Below, in pieces: positions 17,848 to 26,499 of a DNA stretch of 64,000 bases (position 1 is its first letter; every line of letters begins with the position of its first letter). The notes beneath the pieces were generated by a model. That model saw only the letters and a list, made by a program, of their open reading frames with translations, was not told where the DNA came from and ran no database searches. Position numbers and translations under genes: made by a program. This stretch comes from Anaerococcus sp. Marseille-Q5996 (GTDB lineage Bacteria; Bacillota; Clostridia; Tissierellales; Peptoniphilaceae). The stretch is from positions 431,843 to 495,842 of the forward strand of contig NZ_CAMPPE010000001.1 in the NCBI RefSeq assembly GCF_946893725.1, written 5' to 3'.

Positions 17848-17897
17848 TTTACATAAACTTTACAATTATTTAAAATAATCTAAATAATGTTTATGTA
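17848..17897 (+). promoter_or_regulatory. pst operon promoter with Pho-box-like direct repeats and an inverted repeat
   Basis: TTTACA (17848-17853) and TAAAAT (17871-17876) are spaced 17 bp. A second TTTACA at 17859-17864 repeats the first with an 11-bp period, the spacing of PhoP half-sites in Bacillus. TACATAAAC (17850-17858) is matched by its exact complement GTTTATGTA (17889-17897), bracketing the -10. PhoB encoded in the same operon is the likely regulator, which is an inference. Confidence 0.65.
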
Positions 17898-17943
17898 GAA
17901 TGAACAAGAAAACAAATATATGAAAACTATAAGGAGATTTTTC

Positions 17944-18972
17944 ATGACACTTAAAAATTCAAAAATTATCGCAGCAGCACTATCATTAGGATTAGTATTA
18001 ACAGCATGTGGTAACGATAACGCGACAACTACAGAAGAAAAACCAGCTGAAACAGCTCAAACTGAAACAGCTGAAACTACTGAAGAAGAAGCAACAGAAG
18101 AAGAAAAACCAGAAGAAGAAGCGGCTCCAGAAGCTGAAGAAGCAACAGAAGAAGAAAATGCAGAAGAAGCTGATACAGCTAACGCTGAAGACTATGACTT
18201 CACAGTAGTATCAAGAGAAGACGGTTCTGGTACTAGAGGGGCTTTCATCGAAATCGTTGGACTTGAAGAAAAAAATGACGCTGGTGAAAAAGAAGACAAA
18301 ACAACAGTTGACGCTGTAGTTCAAAACTCAACAAACGGGGTTATGACATCAGTAGCACAAGATCCATCGGCTATTGGATACATCTCACTTGGTTCTCTAA
18401 ACGACACAGTTAAAGCAGTCAAAGTTGAAGGTGCAGAAGCAACAGAAGAAAACATCGAATCAGGAGATTACAAAATCTCAAGACCATTCAACCTTGCATA
18501 CAAAGAAGAAGGTCTAGATGAAATTTCAGAAGACTTCTTAAAATTCGCTCTTTCTAAACAAGCTCAAGACATAGTAGTGGAAGAAGGATATGTACCTTTA
18601 AAAGATACTGAAGAATACACAGCTGCAGAAGGACTTAGCGGATCAATCACAGTTGCTGGTTCTACATCAGTAACACCTCTAATGGAAAAATTCATCGAAG
18701 CATACCAAGAACTTAACCCAGAAGTAAGAATTGAACTTCAATCAAACGGTTCATCAGCTGGTATCGAAGCAGTAATCGACGGAGCAGCTCAAATCGCTAT
18801 GGCTTCAAGAGAACTTAAAGATGAAGAAAAAGAACAACTTAAACCAGAAGTTATCGCAACAGACGGAATCGCTGTTATCGTAAACAAAGACAGCAAAGTT
18901 GAAGATTTAACAGTTGAACAATTAAAACAAATCTTCGCTGGTGAAATCAAAAACACCGGAGAATTAAACTAG
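17944..18972 (+). CDS. pstS: Phosphate-binding lipoprotein PstS, circularly permuted
   Basis: This is the substrate-binding lipoprotein of the Pst phosphate importer, 342 residues. A signal peptide ends in the lipobox LTAC (C22). Residues 23-84 form an acidic Glu/Thr/Ala linker. Residues 85-219 match the second half of ordinary PstS (VVSREDGSGTR, AIGYISLGSL, ISRPF, EEGYVPL). A short linker (220-232) follows, and residues 233-342 match the first half (GSITVAGSTSVTPLMEK, IAMASRELKDEE, DGIAVIVNKDS, IFAGEIKNTG). The order is therefore permuted while phosphate-contact segments of both halves are kept. ATG 17944 has AAGGAG 7 nt upstream; the upstream in-frame ATG 17920 lacks an RBS and would precede the signal peptide. 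Confidence 0.9.
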   Translation: MTLKNSKIIAAALSLGLVLTACGNDNATTTEEKPAETAQTETAETTEEEATEEEKPEEEAAPEAEEATEEENAEEADTANAEDYDFTVVSREDGSGTRGAFIEIVGLEEKNDAGEKEDKTTVDAVVQNSTNGVMTSVAQDPSAIGYISLGSLNDTVKAVKVEGAEATEENIESGDYKISRPFNLAYKEEGLDEISEDFLKFALSKQAQDIVVEEGYVPLKDTEEYTAAEGLSGSITVAGSTSVTPLMEKFIEAYQELNPEVRIELQSNGSSAGIEAVIDGAAQIAMASRELKDEEKEQLKPEVIATDGIAVIVNKDSKVEDLTVEQLKQIFAGEIKNTGELN

Positions 18973-18976
18973 AAAA

Positions 18977-19837
18977 ATGAAGAATACTAAGGAAAGATTT
19001 GGAGAAATCTTATTCCTTATATCAGCAGCAATGTCCGTAGTACTTATACTATTAATTATATTCTTTATCTTTAGATCAGGAATAGGTTTCGTAAGTAAAT
19101 ACGGACTTGTTCCGTTTTTAACGGGTCAAAAATGGGCGCCTACAGCAAAACCAGCAAGCTTTGGAATCTTGCCTATGATTGTAGGCTCTCTTATTGTAAC
19201 CGCAGTATCTACACTTATAGCCCTACCTTTTGGGCTAGCGGTGTCAATATTTATGGCTTACTATGCTGATAAAAGTTATAACTTTCTTAAATCATTAATA
19301 AATTTATTGGCAGCTATCCCTTCAGTTGTATATGGTTTCTTTGCCATGGTTGTACTTGCGCCAAGGATTGGTAAAATTTTCCATACACAACAATATAATA
19401 TGCTTACAGCATCTATATTACTTAGTATTATGATATTGCCTACTATGGTAAATATCTCAGAAAACTCTCTTCGCCAAGTACCAAAAGTATTTTATACTGG
19501 ATCATTAGCACTTGGAGCTACAAAAGAAGAAACTATTCATCATGTTATGATTCCTTACGCTAAAAGCGGTATCTTTTCTTCAATTATCCTTGCTATAGGT
19601 CGTGCAATTGGTGAGACAATGGCAGTTTACCTAGTAGTTGGTAACCAACCTAGAATGCCAGAATCTATCTTAAAGGGTGCTCGTACTCTTACTACAAACA
19701 TCGTTCTTGAGATGGGTTATGCATCCGGAATGCATAGAGAGTCACTTATAGCCACAGGTATGGTTCTATTCTTCTTTATTTTGATTATTAACATACTTTT
19801 CAATATTATAAGAAGTAAAAGTGAATCGAAATATTAA
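18977..19837 (+). CDS. pstC: Phosphate ABC transporter permease PstC
   Basis: This 286-residue inner-membrane permease has about six TM helices. An extracytoplasmic loop with FLTGQKWAPTAKPASFGILPMIVGS is the standard PstC landmark, and the EAA-like coupling loop is ALGATKEETIHHVMIPYAKSG. It forms the channel with PstA. It starts 4 nt after the pstS stop with only a distant GGAG, which suggests translational coupling to pstS. Confidence 0.95.
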   Translation: MKNTKERFGEILFLISAAMSVVLILLIIFFIFRSGIGFVSKYGLVPFLTGQKWAPTAKPASFGILPMIVGSLIVTAVSTLIALPFGLAVSIFMAYYADKSYNFLKSLINLLAAIPSVVYGFFAMVVLAPRIGKIFHTQQYNMLTASILLSIMILPTMVNISENSLRQVPKVFYTGSLALGATKEETIHHVMIPYAKSGIFSSIILAIGRAIGETMAVYLVVGNQPRMPESILKGARTLTTNIVLEMGYASGMHRESLIATGMVLFFFILIINILFNIIRSKSESKY

Positions 19838-19856
19838 TTATTGACTAGGAGTATAT

Positions 19857-20669
19857 ATGACTACAGCTTATAAAATTTTTGTATGGCTATTTACTGTGTT
19901 GGCATATGCTTTTGGTGGAATAATTATTTTATATATCCTTTTTCAGGGTATACCAAACATATCACCTTCACTTTTTGAATGGAATTATACATCAACAAAC
20001 GTTTCAATAATGCCGGCTTTAATATCGACATTATTTACAATTATATTAACATTATTAATCACACTACCAGTAGGAATTTTTACAGCAATTTATTTATCAA
20101 ATTATGCTGAAAATAAATATTTTATAAAAGCAGTAAGATTTGCTACAGAAATCCTATCATCAATCCCATCAATTGTTTATGGTCTTTTCGGTTACTTATT
20201 CTTTGTAACTAACGTAAACATGGGACTTGGTATGGGCTATTCGCTAATAGCAGGTTGTTTAACAGTTGCTATTATGATTTTACCAACTATTATCAGAACT
20301 ACTGAAGAAGCTATTCTTACAGTAAATCCACTTCAGGCCCATGCTTCTTTAGCCCTAGGTGCAACTAAAATTCAAACTATATTTAAAGTTGTTATCCCAG
20401 AGGCTATGGATGGTATTCTAGGTGGTATTTTCCTTGCTACAGGAAGAATCGTTGGAGAATCAGCAGCATTAATTTATACAATGGGTACTCAACCTTCTAT
20501 CCCAAAAAGCCTTGGAAACTCAGCTAGAACATTAGCTGTACACATGTATATGCTGTCATCTGAAGGTTTCCACGTAGCCGAAGCTTATGCTACTGCCGTA
20601 TTACTATTGATATTTGTTATCTTAATTAACTGGATATCAGCAAAAATTACTAAAACCTTAGTTAACTAA
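19857..20669 (+). CDS. pstA: Phosphate ABC transporter permease PstA
   Basis: This is the second Pst permease, 270 residues with six TM helices. PstA signatures are LPVGIFTAIYLSNYA, ILSSIPSIVYGLFGYLFF and the coupling loop ALGATKIQTIFKVVIPEAMDG. AGGAG precedes the ATG by about 7 nt. It is third in the pst operon and heterodimerises with PstC. Confidence 0.95.
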   Translation: MTTAYKIFVWLFTVLAYAFGGIIILYILFQGIPNISPSLFEWNYTSTNVSIMPALISTLFTIILTLLITLPVGIFTAIYLSNYAENKYFIKAVRFATEILSSIPSIVYGLFGYLFFVTNVNMGLGMGYSLIAGCLTVAIMILPTIIRTTEEAILTVNPLQAHASLALGATKIQTIFKVVIPEAMDGILGGIFLATGRIVGESAALIYTMGTQPSIPKSLGNSARTLAVHMYMLSSEGFHVAEAYATAVLLLIFVILINWISAKITKTLVN

Positions 20670-20681
20670 GAGGAGAAATAA

Positions 20682-21662
20682 ATGGATAAAAAAACATTTG
20701 AGTCTTCTGACAACAGCAAGACTAATGCAAATGAAAATCTATCTACAAAAGAAGTTTCTAGCCAAGATATAAAAACAGAAGCATCAGAAGCTGAAGTAAA
20801 AGATGCTAGCAAAACAAATGAGATGGATTATAGCATAGATTATGATCACAGAGATGACAGTAATCACGAGGTTCATACTCTTGATCGTAAAAATAAATAT
20901 TCTGATCTAGAAACAGCAATTTTAGTTAAAGACCTTGATTTATATTACGGAGATTTCCAAGCTCTTAAAGGCGTGAATATGGATATCAAAAAAGGTCAAG
21001 TAACAGCATTTATCGGACCATCAGGCTGTGGTAAATCTACAACACTAAAATGCTTTAATAGAATGAATGACCTCGTAAAATCATGTAAAATCGATGGACT
21101 TATTGAGATAAATGGTAGAGATATTTACAAACCAGATGTTGACGTTGTAAATTTACGTCGTAATGTCGGCATGGTTTTTCAAACACCTAACCCATTCTCA
21201 AAATCAGTTTACGATAACTTAACTTATGGACCAAAACTTGATGGTATCAAAGATAAAGATGCCCTAGATGAAATAGTAGAAACATCTTTAAAGCAAGCTG
21301 CAATATGGGATGAAGTTAAAGATAAACTTGACCAAAACGCACTTTCATTTTCAGGTGGACAACAGCAAAGAATTTGTATTGCAAGAACTCTTTCTGTCAA
21401 ACCAGAAATAGTACTAATGGATGAGCCTACATCAGCTCTTGACCCTATTTCTACATCATCTATCGAAGATTTAATGCAAGACTTAAAGGAACAATACACA
21501 ATAGTAATCGTAACTCACAATATGCAGCAAGCTGCTCGTATCTCTGACCAAACAGCTTTCTTCCTTACAGGAGAAGTTATTGAAATGGATGATACAACAA
21601 AAATCTTTGAAGATCCAAGAGATAAGAGAACAGAAGATTACATTACAGGAAGGTTTGGTTAG
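20682..21662 (+). CDS. pstB: Phosphate ABC transporter ATPase PstB with N-terminal extension
   Basis: This ABC ATPase energises phosphate import. From about residue 77 it matches PstB throughout: [12 protein letters not shown], Walker [10 protein letters not shown], the PstB-specific [10 protein letters not shown], signature FSGGQQQR, Walker [13 protein letters not shown] and the ending [10 protein letters not shown]. The first ~75 residues are extra: polar, acidic and Ser/Lys-rich, with no recognised domain. The strong GAGGAG site before ATG 20682 supports the long form; ordinary PstB is near 250 residues and this is 326. Confidence 0.93.
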   Translation: MDKKTFESSDNSKTNANENLSTKEVSSQDIKTEASEAEVKDASKTNEMDYSIDYDHRDDSNHEVHTLDRKNKYSDLETAILVKDLDLYYGDFQALKGVNMDIKKGQVTAFIGPSGCGKSTTLKCFNRMNDLVKSCKIDGLIEINGRDIYKPDVDVVNLRRNVGMVFQTPNPFSKSVYDNLTYGPKLDGIKDKDALDEIVETSLKQAAIWDEVKDKLDQNALSFSGGQQQRICIARTLSVKPEIVLMDEPTSALDPISTSSIEDLMQDLKEQYTIVIVTHNMQQAARISDQTAFFLTGEVIEMDDTTKIFEDPRDKRTEDYITGRFG

Positions 21663-21665
21663 ACT

Positions 21666-22283
21666 ATGAGAACTAGGTATAGACAAGATCTTGATTCTGT
21701 AAGAAATATGAGTAATGAGCTTATGGAACTTGTCATCCTATGTTACGATAAGCTCGACTTATACTTAGAAAATCATAATAACAAAAATCTTGAAGAAGTA
21801 ATTGAACTTAACGATGATATTAGACGCAATGCTGCAGATGTAGAAAGATTTTGCTTTGAGCTACTAGCCTTACAACAACCAGTTGCTAAAGACTTAAGAT
21901 TTTTACAAATGAGCATAAAACTTGCTTCAACATATAAGAGAATAGCTAGCCACTTAGCCCAAGCGTCAATGATTATGATTGAATATTCTTTAAATGATGA
22001 AGAAGTTGATTTTGTAAAAAGATTCATTGCTAATCAAAAACAAATGTCAGCAGATAGTATAGCTGCCTTCATTCACAATGATAATGACTTGGGACTAAAA
22101 ACTATCGAAGATGACGAAGTAAATAATAAATTATTTGAAGAAGCAGTAAATTATATTGCAGACTTAAATAAAAATAATAGCATAGGTGCTATCGAGCTTT
22201 CTGAAAAAGTTCTACTTTATAAATATTTTGAAAGACTAGGTGATCGTCTAGCAAGAGTAGGCGATCTAGCTACGAGGCTTTAG
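21666..22283 (+). CDS. phoU: Phosphate uptake regulator PhoU
   Basis: This 205-residue all-helical cytoplasmic regulator links Pst transport state to PhoR signalling. Two PhoU repeats are visible, each with a metal-binding-type helix pair: ELLALQQPVAKDLRFLQMSIKLAS in the first and EKVLLYKYFERLGDRLARVGDLATRL in the second. It starts 3 nt after pstB and ends 2 nt before phoB. It probably represses PhoR when phosphate is plentiful. Confidence 0.93.
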   Translation: MRTRYRQDLDSVRNMSNELMELVILCYDKLDLYLENHNNKNLEEVIELNDDIRRNAADVERFCFELLALQQPVAKDLRFLQMSIKLASTYKRIASHLAQASMIMIEYSLNDEEVDFVKRFIANQKQMSADSIAAFIHNDNDLGLKTIEDDEVNNKLFEEAVNYIADLNKNNSIGAIELSEKVLLYKYFERLGDRLARVGDLATRL

Positions 22284-22285
22284 GA

Positions 22286-22945
22286 ATGATTTATGTAGTT
22301 GAAGATGATAAGTCTATAAGAAATTTAGTAGACTATGCTTTAACTGAAAAAGGATACAAGGTAGCCACTTTTGAAGATGGCTTAGATATAGTAGAACTAA
22401 TAAAAAATAAAGGCGGCCAACTTTTAATACTTGATATAATGCTTCCTGAAAAAGATGGTATAGAAATTCTAGAAGAAATCAGAGAATTTTCTGATATTCC
22501 AGTCATACTATTAACAGCTAGGACTGACGAGTTCGACAAAGTTTTAGGCCTAGAATCAGGGGCAGATGATTATATTACAAAACCATTTTCTATCCTAGAA
22601 CTAATTTCAAGGGTAAAGGCGGTTTTAAGAAGGTCTGTAAAAAAAGATAGTGACCATATCAACTATGAGGATATATCTATAAATACCAGAAAAAGAACCG
22701 TTAAAGTATCTGGCCAACTAATCGATTTAACCTTTAAAGAATTTGAAATGCTATTATTATTTATGAATAATATAGGCAATGTAATAACTAGAGAAGACTT
22801 TCTTTTAAAAATATGGGGCTATGATTATGAAGGAGAAACTAGAACAGTAGATGTTCATATAGCATCCCTGCGTAACAAACTCCTTAGCGAAGGAAAGCAT
22901 ATAAAAACTGTAAGAAACTTAGGATATAAGTTTGGAGAAATATGA
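22286..22945 (+). CDS. phoB: OmpR/PhoB-family response regulator (phosphate)
   Basis: This 219-residue DNA-binding regulator has a receiver domain with acidic pocket E6-D7-D8, phospho-acceptor D50 (LLILDIMLP), T-loop LLTARTDE and K-loop YITKPFS. A C-terminal winged helix (ISINTRKRTVKVSGQLIDLT...RTVDVHIASLRNKL) follows. It sits between phoU and the sensor kinase, so it is the PhoB/PhoP of this operon and the likely activator of the pst promoter. Its stop overlaps the kinase start (ATGA). Confidence 0.92.
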   Translation: MIYVVEDDKSIRNLVDYALTEKGYKVATFEDGLDIVELIKNKGGQLLILDIMLPEKDGIEILEEIREFSDIPVILLTARTDEFDKVLGLESGADDYITKPFSILELISRVKAVLRRSVKKDSDHINYEDISINTRKRTVKVSGQLIDLTFKEFEMLLLFMNNIGNVITREDFLLKIWGYDYEGETRTVDVHIASLRNKLLSEGKHIKTVRNLGYKFGEI

Positions 22946-24594
22946 AACAACTTGCAAGATACTCCATGAAAAGATTGGCATTTATACTTTTAATCCTATC
23001 TTTTCTAATCAGCAACAGTATTTCTTATAAAACAAGGGAAAAAGCTCAAAGTGATTTTGCGAAAAATGCTTTGGGCTTTCTTTTAATGGAAGAAGAAGAC
23101 GCTGATTTTTTTGATACTCTAGAAAAATTTAATAGTAGCCATAAGGACTTATCTCTTGTTTACTTGGATAATAATCGACAAACCTTGTTTAATCCAGATA
23201 GGATAAAAATAAAAAATTATGATGACTTCAATTTTAATAAAGAATCCTATAATAAAAATACTAGCTCATATGAGGCCTTTACCAAGCAAACTGTTTATGG
23301 GGCAAGGGGTGAAAATATTTTGCTAATTTCCTATGTTCACAATTTAGGATTTTATATCAATATATTTTTGCTTATATTACATATTGGACTAGCTCTGCTT
23401 TTAAATTATCTGATAAATAAATTTGTAAGTGAAAATGTCGATCATTATATCAAAAAAATATCCTATACAAATTATGACAGGCTTATAAAAGATAGTCGCT
23501 ATGAAGATCTTAAAGTACCCTTAAAAACTTATGCTGATAGGATTGATGAGTTGACTATTGCATCAGAAAATCTAAAGTCAAGGCTCGCTGAGTTTACAAA
23601 TATTACCAGCAATATGAAAGAAGGTTTTATCCTCTTTGATGGAGATGGTAATGTGGAGCTGATGAATAATTCTGCTAAAAATTATTTGGGAGCTGATGAA
23701 AAATCTCACATTAATAATCTAATAGACGATAGGGAATATAATTTGGCCCTAAGAGAAGCTTCCATTCTAAAACGTAGCAAGATTTTGGATATAAAATTAA
23801 ACGGCTATTATCTAAGAATCTTTATCGATCCATTATCAACTAGCACCCAAAAGGCCTATGCGATGATTATAATCGATAATTCTGAAGATATGCAGGCAGA
23901 AAAAATGCGTCGTGAGTTTTCTGCAAATGTCACCCACGAACTTAAAAGTCCACTAACATCCATAAACGGTTATGCAGAACTTATAGCGACAGGCATTGCA
24001 AAAGAAGATGATGTAAATAAATTTGCTAAAATCATCTACAAAGAGGGCAATAGACTCTTGGAAATAATTGATGATATACTTAAAATTTCAAGACTAGATG
24101 AGAATAACTTTGACAAGGACTTTGTAGAAGTAGACATAGGTGAAGTTGTAAATGCTACTGTCGAAAAATACTTAAGGCTAACTGACAATAAAGAAATAAA
24201 AGTTATCAATAATATTAAGCCTTATAAAATCAAGACTTCAAAATCCTTATTTTATGACTTAGTTTCAAATATTTATGAAAATGCTATAAAATATAATAAA
24301 GTTGGCGGGACTATTACAGTATCATATGATTTGGGAGAAAATTCGTATTTTCTATCAATAGCTGATACGGGAGTAGGAATTGCTCCAGCAGATACAAAAA
24401 GAATATTTGAGAGATTTTATGTGGTAGATAAGTCTAGAAAAAGAAATCAAAAATCTACTGGCCTTGGCCTATCTATTGTAAAACACATAGTTAGTTACCT
24501 AGGTTACAATATAAAAGTTGAATCAAAAATTAATGAAGGTACAAAATTTATAATAGAAATACCCCTAGGCCTTGATCGAAAAGATAGTTTATAG
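22942..24594 (+). CDS. phoR: Phosphate sensor histidine kinase PhoR
   Basis: This 550-residue membrane kinase has an N-terminal TM helix (10-27), an extracytoplasmic region to about 132 and a second TM (132-155). A PAS-like domain (about 215-310) follows. The HisKA motif FSANVTHELKSPLTSI carries the phosphorylated histidine near residue 331. The HATPase domain has N-box NIYENAIKYN, G1 DTGVGI, F-box and G2 STGLGLSIVKH. Domain order matches PhoR/WalK-type sensors. It is the last gene of the operon, followed by a weak TGATAA/TTATCA hairpin and the next promoter. Confidence 0.92.
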   Translation: MKQLARYSMKRLAFILLILSFLISNSISYKTREKAQSDFAKNALGFLLMEEEDADFFDTLEKFNSSHKDLSLVYLDNNRQTLFNPDRIKIKNYDDFNFNKESYNKNTSSYEAFTKQTVYGARGENILLISYVHNLGFYINIFLLILHIGLALLLNYLINKFVSENVDHYIKKISYTNYDRLIKDSRYEDLKVPLKTYADRIDELTIASENLKSRLAEFTNITSNMKEGFILFDGDGNVELMNNSAKNYLGADEKSHINNLIDDREYNLALREASILKRSKILDIKLNGYYLRIFIDPLSTSTQKAYAMIIIDNSEDMQAEKMRREFSANVTHELKSPLTSINGYAELIATGIAKEDDVNKFAKIIYKEGNRLLEIIDDILKISRLDENNFDKDFVEVDIGEVVNATVEKYLRLTDNKEIKVINNIKPYKIKTSKSLFYDLVSNIYENAIKYNKVGGTITVSYDLGENSYFLSIADTGVGIAPADTKRIFERFYVVDKSRKRNQKSTGLGLSIVKHIVSYLGYNIKVESKINEGTKFIIEIPLGLDRKDSL

Positions 24595-24614
24595 GTACTG
24601 ATAATTTTTTATCA

Positions 24615-24643
24615 TTGCTTATAAACTTTTTCTTTGTTATAAT
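24615..24643 (+). promoter_or_regulatory. Promoter of the hydrogenase-ABC transporter operon
   Basis: TTGCTT (24615-24620) and TATAAT (24638-24643) are spaced 17 bp, followed 26 nt later by the ATG of the first gene with AAGGAGG. Confidence 0.75.
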
Positions 24644-24669
24644 TTATATAGAACCAGTAAGGAGGTTTT

Positions 24670-24960
24670 ATGAAAATTGTAATATGTTCGTGTGCAAGAT
24701 GCACCGCAGCAGGCAATGAATTTCTTCTTGATGCTGTAGATGAAGTGAAAGCTGACTTAATAAAAGCTTATTCCTTCGATAAGATAGAAAAAAAACCGGA
24801 AATAGAAGTTGAGTACATAAATATAATGGATGATATAGAAGATTCAGATAATATCGCACCACTAGCAAAAGTAGATGATACATATTTAGAAAAAGTTATG
24901 CCAGAAGAATTAATGGAGCATATCTTTAATGCACATTCACCAATAGAAGAGGCCAACTAA
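24670..24960 (+). CDS. Small cysteine-motif protein linked to the hydrogenase
   Basis: This 96-residue acidic protein begins MKIVICSCARCTAAGNEFLLDAVDE with cysteines C6, C8 and C11, followed by a helix and a strand-rich part. The opening resembles one half of a thioredoxin-like [2Fe-2S] ferredoxin (NuoE type), but the second cysteine pair is missing, so a normal [2Fe-2S] site is doubtful. It has a strong AAGGAGG site, and its stop overlaps the hydrogenase start (TAATG). Coupling implies a partner or maturation role for the hydrogenase, which is inference. I do not recognise a named family. Confidence 0.7.
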   Translation: MKIVICSCARCTAAGNEFLLDAVDEVKADLIKAYSFDKIEKKPEIEVEYINIMDDIEDSDNIAPLAKVDDTYLEKVMPEELMEHIFNAHSPIEEAN

Positions 24961-26483
24961 TGAAAGAAACATACATAGACATATTAAACATAAGAAGAAT
25001 GGCCTTTGAACATATAGCAAAAATTGCTTATGAAAATAGACCAATAACAGACATAGGCCTAGAAGTATATGACATATTGCCAGGAGAAGAGGCAAAATAC
25101 AGAGAATCCATATTCCTAGATAGGGCAGTAATGGGTGAAAGACTTAGAATGGGTATAGGTCTTGATGCAAGAACTGCAGATAAAACTGATGCTATTACTG
25201 AAGGTCTTGATAAAATGGATGTAAGCCACAGAATCTACAATCCACCTTTAGTAAGTGTAATAAAAATTGCCTGCCATGCTTGTGCAGAAAATAAAGTTAC
25301 AGTAACAGACCAATGTATGGCATGTATTGGCCATCCATGTGTGAATGTTTGTCCAAAAAATGCTGTTTCTTACACAAGAGAAGGATCGGTAATTGATCAA
25401 GAAAAATGTATTAAATGCGGTAAATGTGTTGAAGCTTGCCCATATAATGCAATCAACCACCAAAAAAGACCATGTGCAGCTAGCTGTGGGGTAAATGCTA
25501 TCCATTCTGATGAACTTGGCCGTGCAGAAATTGATGCTGAAACTTGTGTAGCTTGTGGAAAATGTATTTCTACATGTCCATTTGGCGCTATTTCTGATAA
25601 ATCTGAGATTTACCAGTTAGTAAAATCTATCCAATCAAAAAAGAAAACCTATGCTATAGTAGCTCCATCTTTTGTGGGTCAATTTGGTCCAGATGTTAGC
25701 CCAGAACAAACAAGAGAAGCTATCAAACAATTAGGTTTTGATGAAGTAATAGAAGTTGGATTAGGGGCTGACCTTACAACTATGAATGAAGCTCACGAGT
25801 ACTTAGAAAAAGTTCCTACTGGAGAATTTCCATTTATGGGAACATCTTGCTGCTTCTCATGGAAGATGATGGTAAGAAAGAAATTCCCAGATATCAATGA
25901 ATACATATCAGAATCATCTACACCAATGATTTATACAGGATTACAACTTAAGAAAAAAGATCCAAACTGCGAAATAACCTTTATAGGACCATGTATTTCT
26001 AAAAAATTAGAAGCTTTAGAGCCACAAGTAGCAGAAATAATAGACTTTGTAATAACCTATGAAGAACTTCTAGGAATGTTCCTCGCAAAAGGTATAGAAC
26101 CATCAGAAATCGAAGTAGATGAAGTTATGATGGATGCTTCAGAAACAGGTAGATACTACGCAGTAGGTGGTGGAGTAGCTGAAGCAGTTGTAAGACGTGC
26201 TAAAGAAATAAGACCAGGCATAGAAATAGATGTAGAAGCTGCAGATGGACTAGCAAATTGTGTAAAACTTGCACAAATGGCAAAACTTGGCCGTATGGAT
26301 GGTAAACTTATCGAAGGTATGGCTTGCCAAGGCGGATGTGTTGGTGGTCCTGGAGTAGTAATAGCTGATAACAAAACTGCCAAAGCTGTAAAAGCATTTT
26401 CAAAAGCATCAGACTTTAAATCTCCAGCTGATAATATCAATATTCCAGCAGAAGATAGACCAAATGATGAATTATTAAAATAA
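24960..26483 (+). CDS. Monomeric [FeFe]-hydrogenase, group-B-like
   Basis: This 507-residue cytoplasmic iron hydrogenase reversibly couples H2 to a low-potential carrier. The N-terminal half carries many cysteines, including CMACIGHPCVNVCP, CIKCGKCVEACP and CVACGKCISTCP, for at least three [4Fe-4S] clusters. The H-cluster motifs are L1 TSCCFSW (C297 proton relay, C298 ligand), L2 GPCISKKLE (C345) and L3 EGMACQGGCVGG (C456, C460). L1 has Phe where most enzymes have Pro, and L2 lacks the usual Met-Pro. Together these fit group B rather than the standard fermentative group A. No HydEFG maturases are nearby. Confidence 0.85.
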   Translation: MKETYIDILNIRRMAFEHIAKIAYENRPITDIGLEVYDILPGEEAKYRESIFLDRAVMGERLRMGIGLDARTADKTDAITEGLDKMDVSHRIYNPPLVSVIKIACHACAENKVTVTDQCMACIGHPCVNVCPKNAVSYTREGSVIDQEKCIKCGKCVEACPYNAINHQKRPCAASCGVNAIHSDELGRAEIDAETCVACGKCISTCPFGAISDKSEIYQLVKSIQSKKKTYAIVAPSFVGQFGPDVSPEQTREAIKQLGFDEVIEVGLGADLTTMNEAHEYLEKVPTGEFPFMGTSCCFSWKMMVRKKFPDINEYISESSTPMIYTGLQLKKKDPNCEITFIGPCISKKLEALEPQVAEIIDFVITYEELLGMFLAKGIEPSEIEVDEVMMDASETGRYYAVGGGVAEAVVRRAKEIRPGIEIDVEAADGLANCVKLAQMAKLGRMDGKLIEGMACQGGCVGGPGVVIADNKTAKAVKAFSKASDFKSPADNINIPAEDRPNDELLK

Positions 26484-26499
26484 GACAAGGAATTAGTAA

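Noticed and set aside
17920..17943. Upstream ATG for pstS
   Set aside because: It has no Shine-Dalgarno site, would put charged residues before the signal peptide, and the AAGGAG lies between it and the better ATG.
18008..18208. Lys/Gln-rich 66-residue frame inside pstS
   Set aside because: It is the shifted reading of the GAA-repeat linker of PstS; there is no RBS and no family.
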